A program made the translations under genes and the position numbers. 64,000 bases of DNA, from NCBI RefSeq assembly GCF_005780185.1, contig NZ_VBUI01000013.1, positions 57,243-121,242 of the forward strand, given 5' to 3'. This document shows, in pieces, positions 30,986 through 45,510 of this stretch. Below the pieces are notes generated by a model, which saw nothing but the letters and a program-made list of their open reading frames with translations, made no database searches and had not been told where the DNA came from. The stretch comes from Halomonas urmiana (lineage in GTDB: Bacteria > Pseudomonadota > Gammaproteobacteria > Pseudomonadales > Halomonadaceae). Numbering within the stretch: position 1 is the stretch's first letter; every line of letters begins with the position of its first letter.

Positions 30986-31690
30986 ATGCCGATCCTGCTG
31001 GCCCTGGATGCCTCCTCGAGCGCCTGCTCCGCCGCCCTACTGCGCCGCCGCGAGGGCCTCGACGACGAATTGATCTCACGCTTCGCCCTGACCCCGCGGG
31101 AGCATACCCGGCGCCTGCTGCCGATGGCCGACGAGGTGCTCGCCGAGGTGGGCCTGGCGGCCTCGGCGCTCGACGCCGTGGCCTACGGACGGGGGCCCGG
31201 TTCCTTCACCGGACTGCGCATCGCCGCCGGCGTCGCCCAGGGCCTCGCCTTCGGCCTCGACCGCCCGCTGATCGGCGTCTCGACGCTCGAGGCGCTGGCC
31301 CTGGGGGGACACCGTCGCCACCATTACCGTCGGCTGATCACCGCCCTGGACGCCCGCATGGGGGAGATCTACGTGGCCGCCTGGCAGTGCCGCGACGGTC
31401 GCCTGGAGGCGCTCATGGAGGAGGCGGTGATGCCTCCGGAGCGGCTGCGCCTGCCCGAGGGCCTGGGTGACGCCGACTGGGTCGGCATCGGGTCGGGCTG
31501 GAATCTCCGCGAGCAGATGGGCGTCGAGGTGCAGGCGGGGCTCGGCCTCTGCCTGCCCGATGTCGAGGCCGAGGCCGCCGATATGGCATTGCTGGCCATG
31601 GAGGCGCTGGCGCGGGGTGAGGCCCGCCCGGCTCACGAGGTGCAGCCGGTCTACCTGCGCAACCAGGTCGCCTGGCAGAAGAGCCGATGA
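30986..31690 (+). CDS. tsaB: tRNA t6A37 synthesis factor TsaB
   Basis: 234 residues from the ATG at 30986 (a TTG two codons upstream is also open). ASKHA-fold partner of TsaD that, with TsaC and TsaE, builds threonylcarbamoyl-A37; TrmO in this window acts on the same base. [37 protein letters not shown] and [12 protein letters not shown] are typical. Overlaps rsmJ by ATGA. Confidence 0.95.
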   Translation: MPILLALDASSSACSAALLRRREGLDDELISRFALTPREHTRRLLPMADEVLAEVGLAASALDAVAYGRGPGSFTGLRIAAGVAQGLAFGLDRPLIGVSTLEALALGGHRRHHYRRLITALDARMGEIYVAAWQCRDGRLEALMEEAVMPPERLRLPEGLGDADWVGIGSGWNLREQMGVEVQAGLGLCLPDVEAEAADMALLAMEALARGEARPAHEVQPVYLRNQVAWQKSR

Positions 31691-32454
31691 GCGGCGTCGC
31701 GGTCCGGGACCCCGCGCTCTATCCGCTGGCCCGGCGCCTGGGGCTGCCCATGGTCGACGAGGGCGGGACGGACGAGCCCGAACTGACCCTGGCCCGCCGG
31801 GATGATCGTCTGGTGCTGGCCGGCGATCCGCATCGCTACGGTCATCCGTTGGCGGTGGACTTCGTCGCCGGGCGCGCCGCTCACCGGCGGCGCTTCGGTG
31901 GCGGTCGCGGCCAGCTCGTCGCCCGCGCCTGCGGCCTGGCCAAGGGCGTCACGCCCTCGGTGGTGGACGCCACCGCGGGGCTTGGCCGCGATGCCTTCGT
32001 GCTGGCGAGCCTGGGCGCCGAGGTGCTGCTGGTGGAGCGGGTCGCGGCGATCTTCGCGCTGCTCGAGGATGGCCTGGCGCGGGCCCTGGCCGATCCCGAG
32101 ACCCGCGAGATCGCCGCGCGCATGCACTTGGTGCACGGCGATGCCGGTCGCGAACTTGTGACCCTGGTGGCGAGCCGCGAGGTGGCCCCCGAGGTGATCC
32201 ACCTCGATCCGATGTTTCCCCATCGCGACAAGTCGGCGCTGGTCAAGAAGGAGATGCGCCTCTTCCGCACCCTGGCCGGCGACGACCCAGACGCCCCGCG
32301 GCTGCTCGAGGCGGCGCTCGACGTGGCGACCCATCGGGTGGTGGTCAAACGACCGCGCAAGGCGCCGCCCCTGGAGGGCCCGCCGCCGCGCCACATCATC
32401 GCGGACAAGACCAGCCGCTACGACCTTTACGTGCATCGCCGCCTGGGCGCCTGA
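31687..32454 (+). CDS. rsmJ: 16S rRNA (guanine1516-N2)-methyltransferase RsmJ
   Basis: 255 residues. A class I SAM methyltransferase with motif [22 protein letters not shown] split around residue 100, and the catalytic-type [20 protein letters not shown]. It modifies G1516 of 16S rRNA. Translationally coupled to tsaB and convergent with plsB (16-bp gap). Confidence 0.93.
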   Translation: MSGVAVRDPALYPLARRLGLPMVDEGGTDEPELTLARRDDRLVLAGDPHRYGHPLAVDFVAGRAAHRRRFGGGRGQLVARACGLAKGVTPSVVDATAGLGRDAFVLASLGAEVLLVERVAAIFALLEDGLARALADPETREIAARMHLVHGDAGRELVTLVASREVAPEVIHLDPMFPHRDKSALVKKEMRLFRTLAGDDPDAPRLLEAALDVATHRVVVKRPRKAPPLEGPPPRHIIADKTSRYDLYVHRRLGA

Positions 32455-32470
32455 GCTCAGTCCTCGCCTC

Positions 32471-34924
32471 TTATCCTTCACCCCGGCGGCTGACCAGCTG
32501 CAGTCGATGGCGCAGCGCCGGGTCGAACAGCGCCCGGCTTTCGCGGGCCGCCTCGCGCAGCGCCTCGTCGAACGTCAGGCGGCCGTCGTCGGGGGCGAGC
32601 CATCCGCAGGCCGTCAGGCTCTCCACCAGGCCGGCGAACAGCCGCGCATCGAAGAACTCCGGGGCGTCACGTCCCGAGAGCAGGGCCAGCCGCTCGGCCA
32701 GCAGCCGGCTGCGCTCGGTGAGCGCCTCGGCGGTGAAGTGTCCCGAGGGCTCGTTCAAGAGCACCGAGAGCAGCAGGTAGCCCCGCTCCAGCGAGGGCTG
32801 CATCAGCGCACCGAGCATGTCGAGCTGCTCCCCGGCCGCCAGCGACTCCCGGGGCCGCCGCCAGCCCTCGCCCTCGCGCTCCAGGAGGCCCTCTTCGCCC
32901 AGTGCCTCGAGCATCGCGGACAGGTCGTCGCGTAGCGCGGGGGCGGGCTCGATGGAGAGCTCCCGGGCCAGTATCGGCCAGCCGGGGCCGAGCAGGGCCG
33001 CGAGGTCGTCCAGGCGGTGGGCGGCCTGGTGTCGGAAGGCGAAGGCGGTGAGGCCGGCGAGGGCGAAGAGGTGCAGCACGTTGTTGCGGTACCAGCCCAG
33101 CAGCCCGGCCTGGCGCTCGTCGGCGACGATGATGTCGCCCAGCGGATGGGGGTGACGTTCGATCATGCCCAGCGTCGCCACCTGCTCGATCCACGCCTCG
33201 GGCGTGCCCGTCGGCAGGCTCGCGTCGCGACCGCCCGGCAGGCGTCGCTGCAGGGCCACCAGCAGCGTCAGCTGCTGGGTCAGCAGCCCGACCTCGATGG
33301 CGCGGTGGGGCGTGGCCAGCAGCACCAAGGCGACCAGGTTGGCCGGGTTGAGCGCGGCGGCGGCGTTGATGCGCCGCGAGAGCGTCTCGCCGAGCGCCGG
33401 GACGACCCGGTTGAGCCAGGCGGGGCGCGGCGCGTCGGGTGCCTGCCACCAGCCCGGCACCTGGGCGTCGAGGAAGGCGGAGAGCGACAGCGGCTCGCCG
33501 ACGTTCACGTCCACCCGCCCGTGGGGCTGGCGCAGCCGTCGCGTCATGCCGAGCAGCGCCAGCGGCGACTCCCGGCGCTTGTCGGCCCCGCGCATCTCGC
33601 GCTGGTAGCTGGCGTTCTCGAGGATGCGCTCGTAGCCGAGATAGACGGGCACGAAGAGTACATCCCGGCCGCCCTCCCGTCGGCTGCGCAGGAAGGAGCG
33701 CAGGGTCATGGCGAGCATCCCCGGGCGGGCCGGCAGCAGGCGGCCGCTGCGCGAGCGTCCCCCCTCCATGAAGTACTCCAGGGGATGGCCCCGCGACAGC
33801 AGGCGGTGCAGGTACTCGTTGAACACCGCCGCGTAGAGGCGATTGTCGCGGAAGCTGCGGCGCATGAAGAAGGCGCCGCCGCGGCGCAGCACCGGGCCGA
33901 TCAGCGGCATGTCGAGATTGCGCCCGGCGGCGATGTGCGGCGGCATCAGCCCTTCGCGGTAGAGTGCATAGGAGAGCAGCAGGTAGTCGATGTGGCTGCG
34001 GTGGCAGGGCACGTAGACCAGGGTGTGCTCGCCGGCCAGGGCCTTGACCCGCGACAGGCCGCGCACCTCGACGCCATCGTAGAGGCGGTTCCAGAGGCGC
34101 CGCAGGGCGCCGGCCATGAAGCGCATCACCGGGTAGGTCATGTCGGAGGCGATCTCGCGTCCGTAGCGGCGGGCACGTCGGGCGATTCGCGGGCGCGGTG
34201 CCTGCTCGGCCGTGGCGACCTCGCCGATGGCGCGCTGTACCCCGGCGCTGGCCACCACGCCGTCGATCAGCGTGCGCCGATGGGAGAGATCGGGGCCGAG
34301 CACTCGGGTGCGGGTGCGTCGAAAATGCCCTCTCAGCAGCCGGGCCACCTTGCGATTGGTGAGCGCCGGATCGCGGTCGTCATCGAGCTCGGAGAGGCGC
34401 AGCGGTGCGCCGAACTGCACCTCGACGTCGCGCCCGTTGACCGCCACCGAGAGCAGGCGGCGCAACCGCCCAGTGAGTCGCCAGCTGTCGGCGGCCAGCA
34501 GGTGCCAGACGCCGAAGCGCTTGCCCGGGGCGCGCCCCCAGAAGACGCTCACCGGCACCAGCTGCAGGTCGTGGGCGGGGTCGCGACGGTACTGCTCGAT
34601 CAGCGGCTGGAAGGGCGCCGTCGGTCGCCGCCCGCGGCGCCACAGGCGACGCCCCGGGGCGGGCAGCGCCAGGCAGGCGGGCAGGGTCAGCTCGCCCGCG
34701 CGGCGTTGGCCGCTGGCCCCCGGCAGGCCGTGGGCGCGGGCCAGGGTCTCCAGCAGCAGGGTGTCGGAGAGCGCCGGGCGCGACAACACGTAGAGGACCG
34801 GCAGCGTCGGCGCCAAGGGGAGCGCCTCGGGGGCGGGCTCGATCAGCTGGATCTGGGTCCAGCGCCTGATCAGCGGCGTGAGGGCCGCGCGCAGCGCGCC
34901 GGCGAGCATGCGTGCAAGGCCCAT
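32471..34924 (-). CDS. plsB: Glycerol-3-phosphate 1-O-acyltransferase
   Basis: 817 residues (E. coli 807). The inner-membrane enzyme makes lysophosphatidate, the first step of phospholipid synthesis. The acyltransferase HX4D is H308-D313 in VPCHRSHIDYLLLSY, followed by FFMRRSFRDNRLY, FMEGGRSRSGRLL and VPVYLGYE. Divergent from the cardiolipin-synthase-like gene, so two lipid genes share this 127-bp promoter region. Confidence 0.97.
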   Translation of the reverse strand: MGLARMLAGALRAALTPLIRRWTQIQLIEPAPEALPLAPTLPVLYVLSRPALSDTLLLETLARAHGLPGASGQRRAGELTLPACLALPAPGRRLWRRGRRPTAPFQPLIEQYRRDPAHDLQLVPVSVFWGRAPGKRFGVWHLLAADSWRLTGRLRRLLSVAVNGRDVEVQFGAPLRLSELDDDRDPALTNRKVARLLRGHFRRTRTRVLGPDLSHRRTLIDGVVASAGVQRAIGEVATAEQAPRPRIARRARRYGREIASDMTYPVMRFMAGALRRLWNRLYDGVEVRGLSRVKALAGEHTLVYVPCHRSHIDYLLLSYALYREGLMPPHIAAGRNLDMPLIGPVLRRGGAFFMRRSFRDNRLYAAVFNEYLHRLLSRGHPLEYFMEGGRSRSGRLLPARPGMLAMTLRSFLRSRREGGRDVLFVPVYLGYERILENASYQREMRGADKRRESPLALLGMTRRLRQPHGRVDVNVGEPLSLSAFLDAQVPGWWQAPDAPRPAWLNRVVPALGETLSRRINAAAALNPANLVALVLLATPHRAIEVGLLTQQLTLLVALQRRLPGGRDASLPTGTPEAWIEQVATLGMIERHPHPLGDIIVADERQAGLLGWYRNNVLHLFALAGLTAFAFRHQAAHRLDDLAALLGPGWPILARELSIEPAPALRDDLSAMLEALGEEGLLEREGEGWRRPRESLAAGEQLDMLGALMQPSLERGYLLLSVLLNEPSGHFTAEALTERSRLLAERLALLSGRDAPEFFDARLFAGLVESLTACGWLAPDDGRLTFDEALREAARESRALFDPALRHRLQLVSRRGEG

Positions 34925-35051
34925 CCTGTCGCCCCGGCTGGAAAAGAGCCGTCAGTATAACGCTCTTCGGTCCCTCGAGCAGGGGATGGCCTTTTCCCCG
35001 GGCGGTAAACATGCGTCAATGCCGTGACAGGTGGGCGACAGGGACGGAGCC

Positions 35052-36173
35052 ATGCACGGCATGTGGCGAGACGGCAATCACTTCGCACTGCTGCCCGAAG
35101 CGGCGCGCTTCCTGCCGGCGATGTTCGAGGCCGTCGATCGGGCGCGCCACTTCGTACTGATCGAGCTCTACCTGATGGAGACGGGACGGCTGGCCACGGC
35201 CGTCAGCGAGTCGCTGCTGCGGGCCGCCGAGCGCGGCGTGTCGGTGATGCTGCTGCTCGACGGCTACGGCGCCATGGGCCTCGACGAGGCCGACCGTCGG
35301 CGGCTGGAGGCCGGCGGAGTGGCGCTGCGCTTCTTCAATCCCCTGGGGTTCGAGTCGCCGGTGCGCAACCTCACCCGGGATCATCGCAAGCTGGTCGTGG
35401 TCGATGGTGCCGAGGCCTTCACCGGCGGCTTCGGCGCCGTGGACGAGTTCCTGGATGCCTGGTACGAGGTCGCCGTGCACATCGAGGGGCCGGTGGTCGT
35501 CGACTGGGTGCGGCTGTTCTGCAGCGTGTGGGACTCGCCGTTGAGCCGCGGGCCCGGGGCGCCTTCGCTGGTGCGGGGCATCGAGCTTTCGCCGCGCCGC
35601 GACGAGGGCTACCATGGCATGCGCGGACGCGTGGTATGGGGCCAGGGGTATCGCTACCAGGCGATCCGCCACTCCCTGCATCGCCGGGTCGCGGCGTCGA
35701 CGCGGCGGCTATGGATCTGCACGCCCTACTTCGTGCCCACGCTCACCCTGCGCACGCGCCTGACGCGCGCGGCGCGTCGCGGTGTCGACGTGCGGTTGCT
35801 GCTGCCCGGAAAGGTGCACGACCACCCCGGCGTGCGCTATGCCGGCCAGCGCTTCTACGGCCGGCTGCTGCGCGCCGGGGTGCGCATCTTCGAGTTCCAG
35901 CCCACCTTCATCCACGCCAAGTTCTCGCTGGTCGACGACTGGGTCAGCCTCGGCTCCTGCAACTTCGATCATTGGAGCCTACAGTGGAACCTGGAGGCCA
36001 ACCAGGAGGTGGACGATGCCCGCTTCGCCGCCCGGGTCGCCGAGCTGTTCGAGCGCAACTTCGCGACCAGCGAGGAGATCGATCCCGAAGCCTGGGCGAG
36101 GCGGCCGCGCTGGCAGCGGTTCAAGGAGTGGCTGTTCGGCCTGGTGGACGGCCTGCTGACCCGACTGCGCTGA
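35052..36173 (+). CDS. Cardiolipin synthase-like phospholipase D protein
   Basis: 373 residues from the ATG at 35052 (AGGGACGG upstream); a GTG at 35031 is an alternative. Two HKD motifs: H111xK113..D118 (DHRKLVVVDGAEAFTGG) and H288xK290..D295 (IHAKFSLVDDWVSLGSCNFD). No N-terminal membrane helices, so it resembles ClsB (YbhO)-type enzymes rather than ClsA. Likely transfers phosphatidyl groups to form cardiolipin. The 3' end runs into a heptad repeat region. Confidence 0.85.
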   Translation: MHGMWRDGNHFALLPEAARFLPAMFEAVDRARHFVLIELYLMETGRLATAVSESLLRAAERGVSVMLLLDGYGAMGLDEADRRRLEAGGVALRFFNPLGFESPVRNLTRDHRKLVVVDGAEAFTGGFGAVDEFLDAWYEVAVHIEGPVVVDWVRLFCSVWDSPLSRGPGAPSLVRGIELSPRRDEGYHGMRGRVVWGQGYRYQAIRHSLHRRVAASTRRLWICTPYFVPTLTLRTRLTRAARRGVDVRLLLPGKVHDHPGVRYAGQRFYGRLLRAGVRIFEFQPTFIHAKFSLVDDWVSLGSCNFDHWSLQWNLEANQEVDDARFAARVAELFERNFATSEEIDPEAWARRPRWQRFKEWLFGLVDGLLTRLR

Positions 36174-36174
36174 C

Positions 36175-36236
36175 CCGGCTTCGCCGGTTCAAGCTTGAAG
36201 CTGGAAGAGCGGCGCTTCGCGCCTGGAAGCTCGAAG
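36175..36236 (+). repeat. Left arm of heptad element: hairpins plus RAGCNNN units
   Basis: After the stop come hairpin CCGGC-TTC-GCCGG (36175-36187), units AAGCTTG AAGCTGG AAGAGCG (36191-36211), hairpin GGCGC-TTC-GCGCC, then AAGCTCG AAGAAAG. GAAGCTGGAAG is complementary to the array at 36274. Confidence 0.75.
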
Positions 36237-36273
36237 AAAGGGCTTGATACCGCTGGAGGACGATGCAAACTGA

Positions 36274-36325
36274 CTTCCAGCTTCCAGCTTCCAGCTTCCA
36301 GCTTCCAGCTTCCAGCTTCCAGCTT
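36274..36325 (-). repeat. 7-bp tandem array (CTTCCAG) x 7.4
   Basis: Seven perfect copies plus CTT. On the minus strand the unit reads AAGCTGG and the UPF0149 stop TAA (36326-36324) overlaps the first unit. Confidence 0.95.
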
Positions 36326-36986
36326 ACGACTTACGGCTGTCCTTGCCCTTGCCGCGACCGGCGGGCGCTTTGCGTCGCGGCTTGGGCTTGGGCGTCTCTG
36401 GCGGAACGCGATAGTGCAGGTAGAGATCGAGCAGCAGCTCCGGCAGCTGGCCGACCAGGCTCTCCAGCCGCGCACTGTCGCCGGCCAGTTCGGCCATGTC
36501 GGGCTCGTCCTCGAACAGCCCCGAGAGCAGCATGAAGGGCAACAGCAGGGTGGCGGCGGCCTCCTCATCGTCGTCGAACCAAGCGGCCTCGTCGAGGAAC
36601 ACCCCCTCCATGAAACCGGCGCACCAGTCGCCGATCGGCGTCTCTTCGGGCGGCACTTCGCCCAGTTCGAGCTCAAAGGGCAGCTCCGGTAGCCCGCCGC
36701 CCTCCAGCACCTCGATGGCGTTGGCGCGCAGGCGCTCCAGCAGCCCGAGGATCGCCTCTCGCTCGGCGTCGTTCTCGAAGGTCGGCTCGCCATGGAAGAG
36801 CTCGGCGACCCAGGTCGCCGCCGGCACGTCGCGCGGGGCCACCGCCAGCGCGACGAGGAAGCCGTGGGCGCCGATCAGGTCCAGGGCGTCGGCATCGACG
36901 CGCTCGGAGTCGAGGAAGTCATCCAGCAGGTCGAGCTCCTGGTCCTCGAGCAGCGGCTGGGGAAGGGGCGTTTCGGCATCGGACAT
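36324..36986 (-). CDS. UPF0149 (YgfB/YecA-like) family protein
   Basis: 220 residues from the ATG at 36986 (MSDAETPLP). Strongly acidic all-alpha protein with the family blocks DDFLDSERVDADALDLIGAHGFLVALAVAP, WCAGFMEGVF and LLPFMLLSGLFEDEP. A basic Lys/Arg/Pro tail ends it (PKPKPRRKAPAGRGKG). Family members are small cytosolic proteins; some carry a SEC-C zinc tail, absent here. Function unknown. The stop codon lies in the heptad array. Confidence 0.85.
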   Translation of the reverse strand: MSDAETPLPQPLLEDQELDLLDDFLDSERVDADALDLIGAHGFLVALAVAPRDVPAATWVAELFHGEPTFENDAEREAILGLLERLRANAIEVLEGGGLPELPFELELGEVPPEETPIGDWCAGFMEGVFLDEAAWFDDDEEAAATLLLPFMLLSGLFEDEPDMAELAGDSARLESLVGQLPELLLDLYLHYRVPPETPKPKPRRKAPAGRGKGKDSRKS

Positions 36987-37087
36987 GACGGCTCTCGCAG
37001 GGAAGCGGTGCAGGGTGGACGGGGTGATGCCACGGGCGCGATGCCCGGGCTTTACGCGTAGAGACAGACCAGCCATTCTAGCATCCC

Positions 37088-37648
37088 ATGATGGCTCCCG
37101 CGCTTCCCGACCCTGACACCACCCGACTCGATGCCCTCGAGCGCGAGGCCCTGCATCGCGTCCTGATCGCCCGGGTCGAGGCGGCCTGGCGACTGTGCCG
37201 CGAGGTCCATCCGGCCCTGCCGCGCCCGGCAGTGTGGCTGGACCTGCGCGGCAAGTCGGCCGGCCAGGCCCATTTCGGGCGCGGTGGGCTGCGCTTCAAT
37301 CCGGTGCTCTTCGACGAGAACCGCCGGGCCTTCCTGGTCGAGGTGGTGCCTCATGAGATGGCCCACTGGCTGGTGCATCACCTCGAGGATGGCGGGCGGG
37401 CGCGTCCCCACGGTCGCGAGTGGCAGACCGTGATGCGCTCGCTGTTCGGCCTCGCCCCCACCACCACCCACCGCTTCGATACCCGGCGGGCGAGTCCCGC
37501 GCCCTACCGCTACCGCTGTGCCTGTCGCGAGCACGCCTTCACCGCACGCCGTCACGGCCTGGCCCGGCGCGGAAGCCGCTATCGCTGCCGGCACTGCGCT
37601 CAGACCTTGGTCTATTGCGATCGGTCGGCGTTTGAAAAGTCCGTTTAA
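37088..37648 (+). CDS. sprT: SprT-family zinc metalloprotease
   Basis: 186 residues. The HEMAH motif (89-93) in VPHEMAHWLVHHL is followed by HGREWQTVM with the third ligand region. A C-terminal zinc ribbon (YRCAC...YRCRHC) follows. E. coli SprT is 165 residues; eukaryotic SPRTN cleaves DNA-protein crosslinks, but the bacterial role is unproven. The ribosome site ahead of the tandem ATGATG is weak. Confidence 0.88.
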   Translation: MMAPALPDPDTTRLDALEREALHRVLIARVEAAWRLCREVHPALPRPAVWLDLRGKSAGQAHFGRGGLRFNPVLFDENRRAFLVEVVPHEMAHWLVHHLEDGGRARPHGREWQTVMRSLFGLAPTTTHRFDTRRASPAPYRYRCACREHAFTARRHGLARRGSRYRCRHCAQTLVYCDRSAFEKSV

Positions 37649-37678
37649 GTTATTGTTATAAAAAAGAAATTTGATCAT

Positions 37679-37694
37679 ACCAATGTCTAAGGGG
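37679..37694 (+). promoter_or_regulatory. Candidate CrbR operator upstream of acs
   Basis: ACCAATGTCTAAGGGG resembles two sites ahead of the gene at 48102 (consensus ACSAWKGTCTARG). A -10-like TATATG/TATGCT lies 27-29 bp downstream of its GTCTA, so an activator here would overlap the -35 region. Assignment to CrbR is inference. Confidence 0.45.
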
Positions 37695-37807
37695 AAGGCC
37701 GCCTGCACAGGTATATGCTGAGGGCACGTCGTGGTGCCGACCCGCCAACAACAACAGGGTCGGTGACATACACTGATGAGGGTGCATCTCTTGGAAGAGG
37801 CCAATCA

Positions 37808-39757
<1,950 letters not shown>

Positions 39758-39789
39758 GGGCAATGCCCCCAGTGCGACAGCGGAGACCG

Positions 39790-39811
39790 AGCCGGCCCCA
39801 CGGGGTCGGCT
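39790..39811 (+). terminator. acs terminator
   Basis: AGCCGGCCC pairs with GGGTCGGCT (one G-T), followed by TCTTCAT. Confidence 0.65.
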
Positions 39812-39974
39812 TCTTCATGTCGGGCGATGACAGAGGAGGGCCCGCGACCCGATCGGGACCTCATTGTTTCTCGCCTCTTGGGAATCGCCGGGGCCATGGG
39901 GTAACATGCGACAACAATAGAGAGCCCAGCGTGGCGGTCGTCGGTCCGCCGCCCGAGGAACCGGAGGAAGATCC

Positions 39975-40637
39975 ATGGCCTTTGCCCAGAAATTCATCGT
40001 TGCCGATGACCATCCGCTGTTCCGTGCGGCCCTGACCCAGGCCCTGCGTCAGCTGGCGCCCCAGGCCGAGATCGTCGAATCCGATACCATGGCGGCCACC
40101 ACTGACGTGGTCACCCGGCATCCCGATGCCGACCTGATCCTCCTGGACCTGCACATGCCGGGGGCCCACGGTTTCTCCGGCCTGATCCAGCTGCGCGGCC
40201 AGACGCCGGACATCCCGGTGGCGGTGGTGTCGGGCAGCGACGAGGTCCACGTGGTGCGCCGGGCCATCGACTACGGCGCCTCGGGATTCATTCCCAAGTC
40301 CTCGTCCCTGGCGCTGATCGCCGAGGCGGTGGGCGAGATCCTCGACGGCGAGGTGTGGCTGCCGGCCGAGATTGCCGACGCCCTGGGCGAGGCCAACGAG
40401 GACGAGACCCGCTTCGCCGAGGCGATCGCCTCGTTGACCCCCCAGCAGTTCCGGGTGCTCAACATGCTCACCGAGGGGCTGCTCAACAAGCAGATCGCCT
40501 ATGAGCTCAGCGTCTCCGAGGCGACCATCAAGGCCCACGTCACCGCCATTCTCAGAAAGCTTGGCGTGCACTCCCGCACTCAGGCGGTGATCGCCGCGCA
40601 GAAGCTCGAGGTCGAACCGCCCAGGGTCGAGTCCTGA
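39975..40637 (+). CDS. crbR: LuxR-type response regulator CrbR (ErdR-like)
   Basis: 220 residues. An N-terminal receiver domain with D58 (LILLDLHMPG) and acidic pocket ADDHP is followed by a LuxR/FixJ helix-turn-helix (about 150-210: LTPQQFRVLNMLTEGLLNKQIAYELSVSEATIKAHV). CrbR (Vibrio) and ErdR (Pseudomonas) are LuxR-type regulators that switch on acs with CrbS/MxtR; the adjacent acs and SSS-hybrid kinase support that identity. GGAGGAAG lies ahead of the ATG. Convergent with crbS across a heptad element. Confidence 0.85.
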   Translation: MAFAQKFIVADDHPLFRAALTQALRQLAPQAEIVESDTMAATTDVVTRHPDADLILLDLHMPGAHGFSGLIQLRGQTPDIPVAVVSGSDEVHVVRRAIDYGASGFIPKSSSLALIAEAVGEILDGEVWLPAEIADALGEANEDETRFAEAIASLTPQQFRVLNMLTEGLLNKQIAYELSVSEATIKAHVTAILRKLGVHSRTQAVIAAQKLEVEPPRVES

Positions 40638-40661
40638 CCTTCGGCCAGGAGCCGTAAGACC

Positions 40662-40750
40662 GGCGCTTCGCGCCTGGAAGCTTGAAGGGCCGGGCTGCGC
40701 CCGGAGCTGGAAGAACGCCCGCTTCGCGGGCTTAAGCTTGAAGCTGGAAG
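40662..40750 (+). repeat. Left arm of heptad element: three hairpins with RAGCNNN units
   Basis: Hairpins GGCGC-TTC-GCGCC (40662-40674), CCGGGC-TGC-GCCCGG (40690-40704) and GCCCGC-TTC-GCGGGC (40717-40731) alternate with AAGCTTG AAGGGCC and AAGCTTG AAGCTGG units. GAAGCTGGAAG is complementary to the array at 40788. The tail GAAGAAAG..CTTGA matches the element at 36.2 kb. Confidence 0.8.
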
Positions 40751-40787
40751 AAAGACCTTGACCCCGTAGGTACTGGACTTATGCTGC

Positions 40788-40864
40788 CTTCCAGCTTCCA
40801 GCTTCCAGCTTCCAGCTTCCAGCTTCCAGCTTCCAGCTTCCAGCTTCCAGCTTCCAGCTTCCAG
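40788..40864 (-). repeat. 7-bp tandem array (CTTCCAG) x 11
   Basis: Eleven perfect copies ending exactly at the crbS stop TAG (40867-40865). On the minus strand the unit reads AAGCTGG, with the stop supplying TAGCTGG as first unit. Confidence 0.97.
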
Positions 40865-44809
<3,945 letters not shown>

Positions 44810-44878
44810 GCACTCAACTCCCTTCCGAAGGCGCCCATTCTAGGGCAAGGCCGCTGCGCGGGGCAGCCGCCTCGCGGC

Positions 44879-45394
44879 TCAGGCCTGTGGGCAGAGCACC
44901 CCATAGAGCGGGGCGGACGCCTCGAGGCGGCGCATCGCCTCGGTGGCGGGCGTACGCGCCTCGCCCTCGAGGGGCAGCATCTCCCGAGTCGCGCAGTTCA
45001 TCAGCCAGGCCTGGTGGCTCACCTGATCCACGTACTCCTTCTCGAAGCGGTAGAGCAGGAACTCGACCAGCCGTTCGCCGTTCGCCCGGCTGACCGCCAG
45101 CTGGTCCTGCTCGACGATGGTGAAGGCCGTGGTCATCGGGAAGAGGAAGGTCCAGGGACGCCAGAAGACCTGGCTCTCCTCCACGTCGATCACCTCGGCC
45201 GTGTCGGGCAGCTGCTGGCGCTTGTGCTCGAACCAGGAGTACTCGTGGTGGATCTGGTAGGCCAGCATGCCGAGCCCGGCGCAGACCGGGACGATCCAGC
45301 GCGGCAGGCGCTTGCCGCTGGCCAGGCGCAGGATCAACCCGACCCCCGCGGCGCCGAGGCCGGCGAATACCGCCGCAATCAGGTGCCATATCAT
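44879..45394 (-). CDS. Unrecognised membrane protein in the acetate cluster
   Basis: 171 residues. Two N-terminal hydrophobic segments (about 1-23 and 32-48), then a soluble part of about 120 residues with YEYSW-like aromatic patches, a hydrophobic stretch WTFLFPMTTAFTIVEQDQL and two late cysteines (MNCATRE, VLCPQA). I do not recognise a family. It sits 69 bp upstream of crbS on the same strand and just below the symporter terminator, so it is probably co-transcribed with crbS. Membrane topology suggests a large periplasmic or cytoplasmic tail that might work with CrbS; that is inference only. Confidence 0.75.
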   Translation of the reverse strand: MIWHLIAAVFAGLGAAGVGLILRLASGKRLPRWIVPVCAGLGMLAYQIHHEYSWFEHKRQQLPDTAEVIDVEESQVFWRPWTFLFPMTTAFTIVEQDQLAVSRANGERLVEFLLYRFEKEYVDQVSHQAWLMNCATREMLPLEGEARTPATEAMRRLEASAPLYGVLCPQA

Positions 45395-45415
45395 AAATCA
45401 TCTGTCCTTAAAGCA

Positions 45416-45441
45416 ATCGGGCTTCCCTGAGGAAGCCCGAT
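45416..45441 (-). terminator. Symporter operon terminator
   Basis: ATCGGGCTTCC, loop CTGA, GGAAGCCCGAT, an 11-bp perfect stem followed on the minus strand by TGCTTT; 70 bp after the symporter stop. Confidence 0.75.
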
Positions 45442-45510
45442 CGGGTGAGGTTCCGCGGCCCGGACTGGCCGGGCCAGGGGGGCCATTATGGCCCAGAAGG
45501 TCCTGAGACG

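Noticed and set aside
36195..36692. Coding frame through the CTTCCAG array
   Set aside because: Its start lies in the repeat, it reads low-complexity FQLPASS repeats and it opposes the UPF0149 gene.
40788..40864. CRISPR array
   Set aside because: Units are 7 bp, head to tail without spacers; no cas genes in the window.
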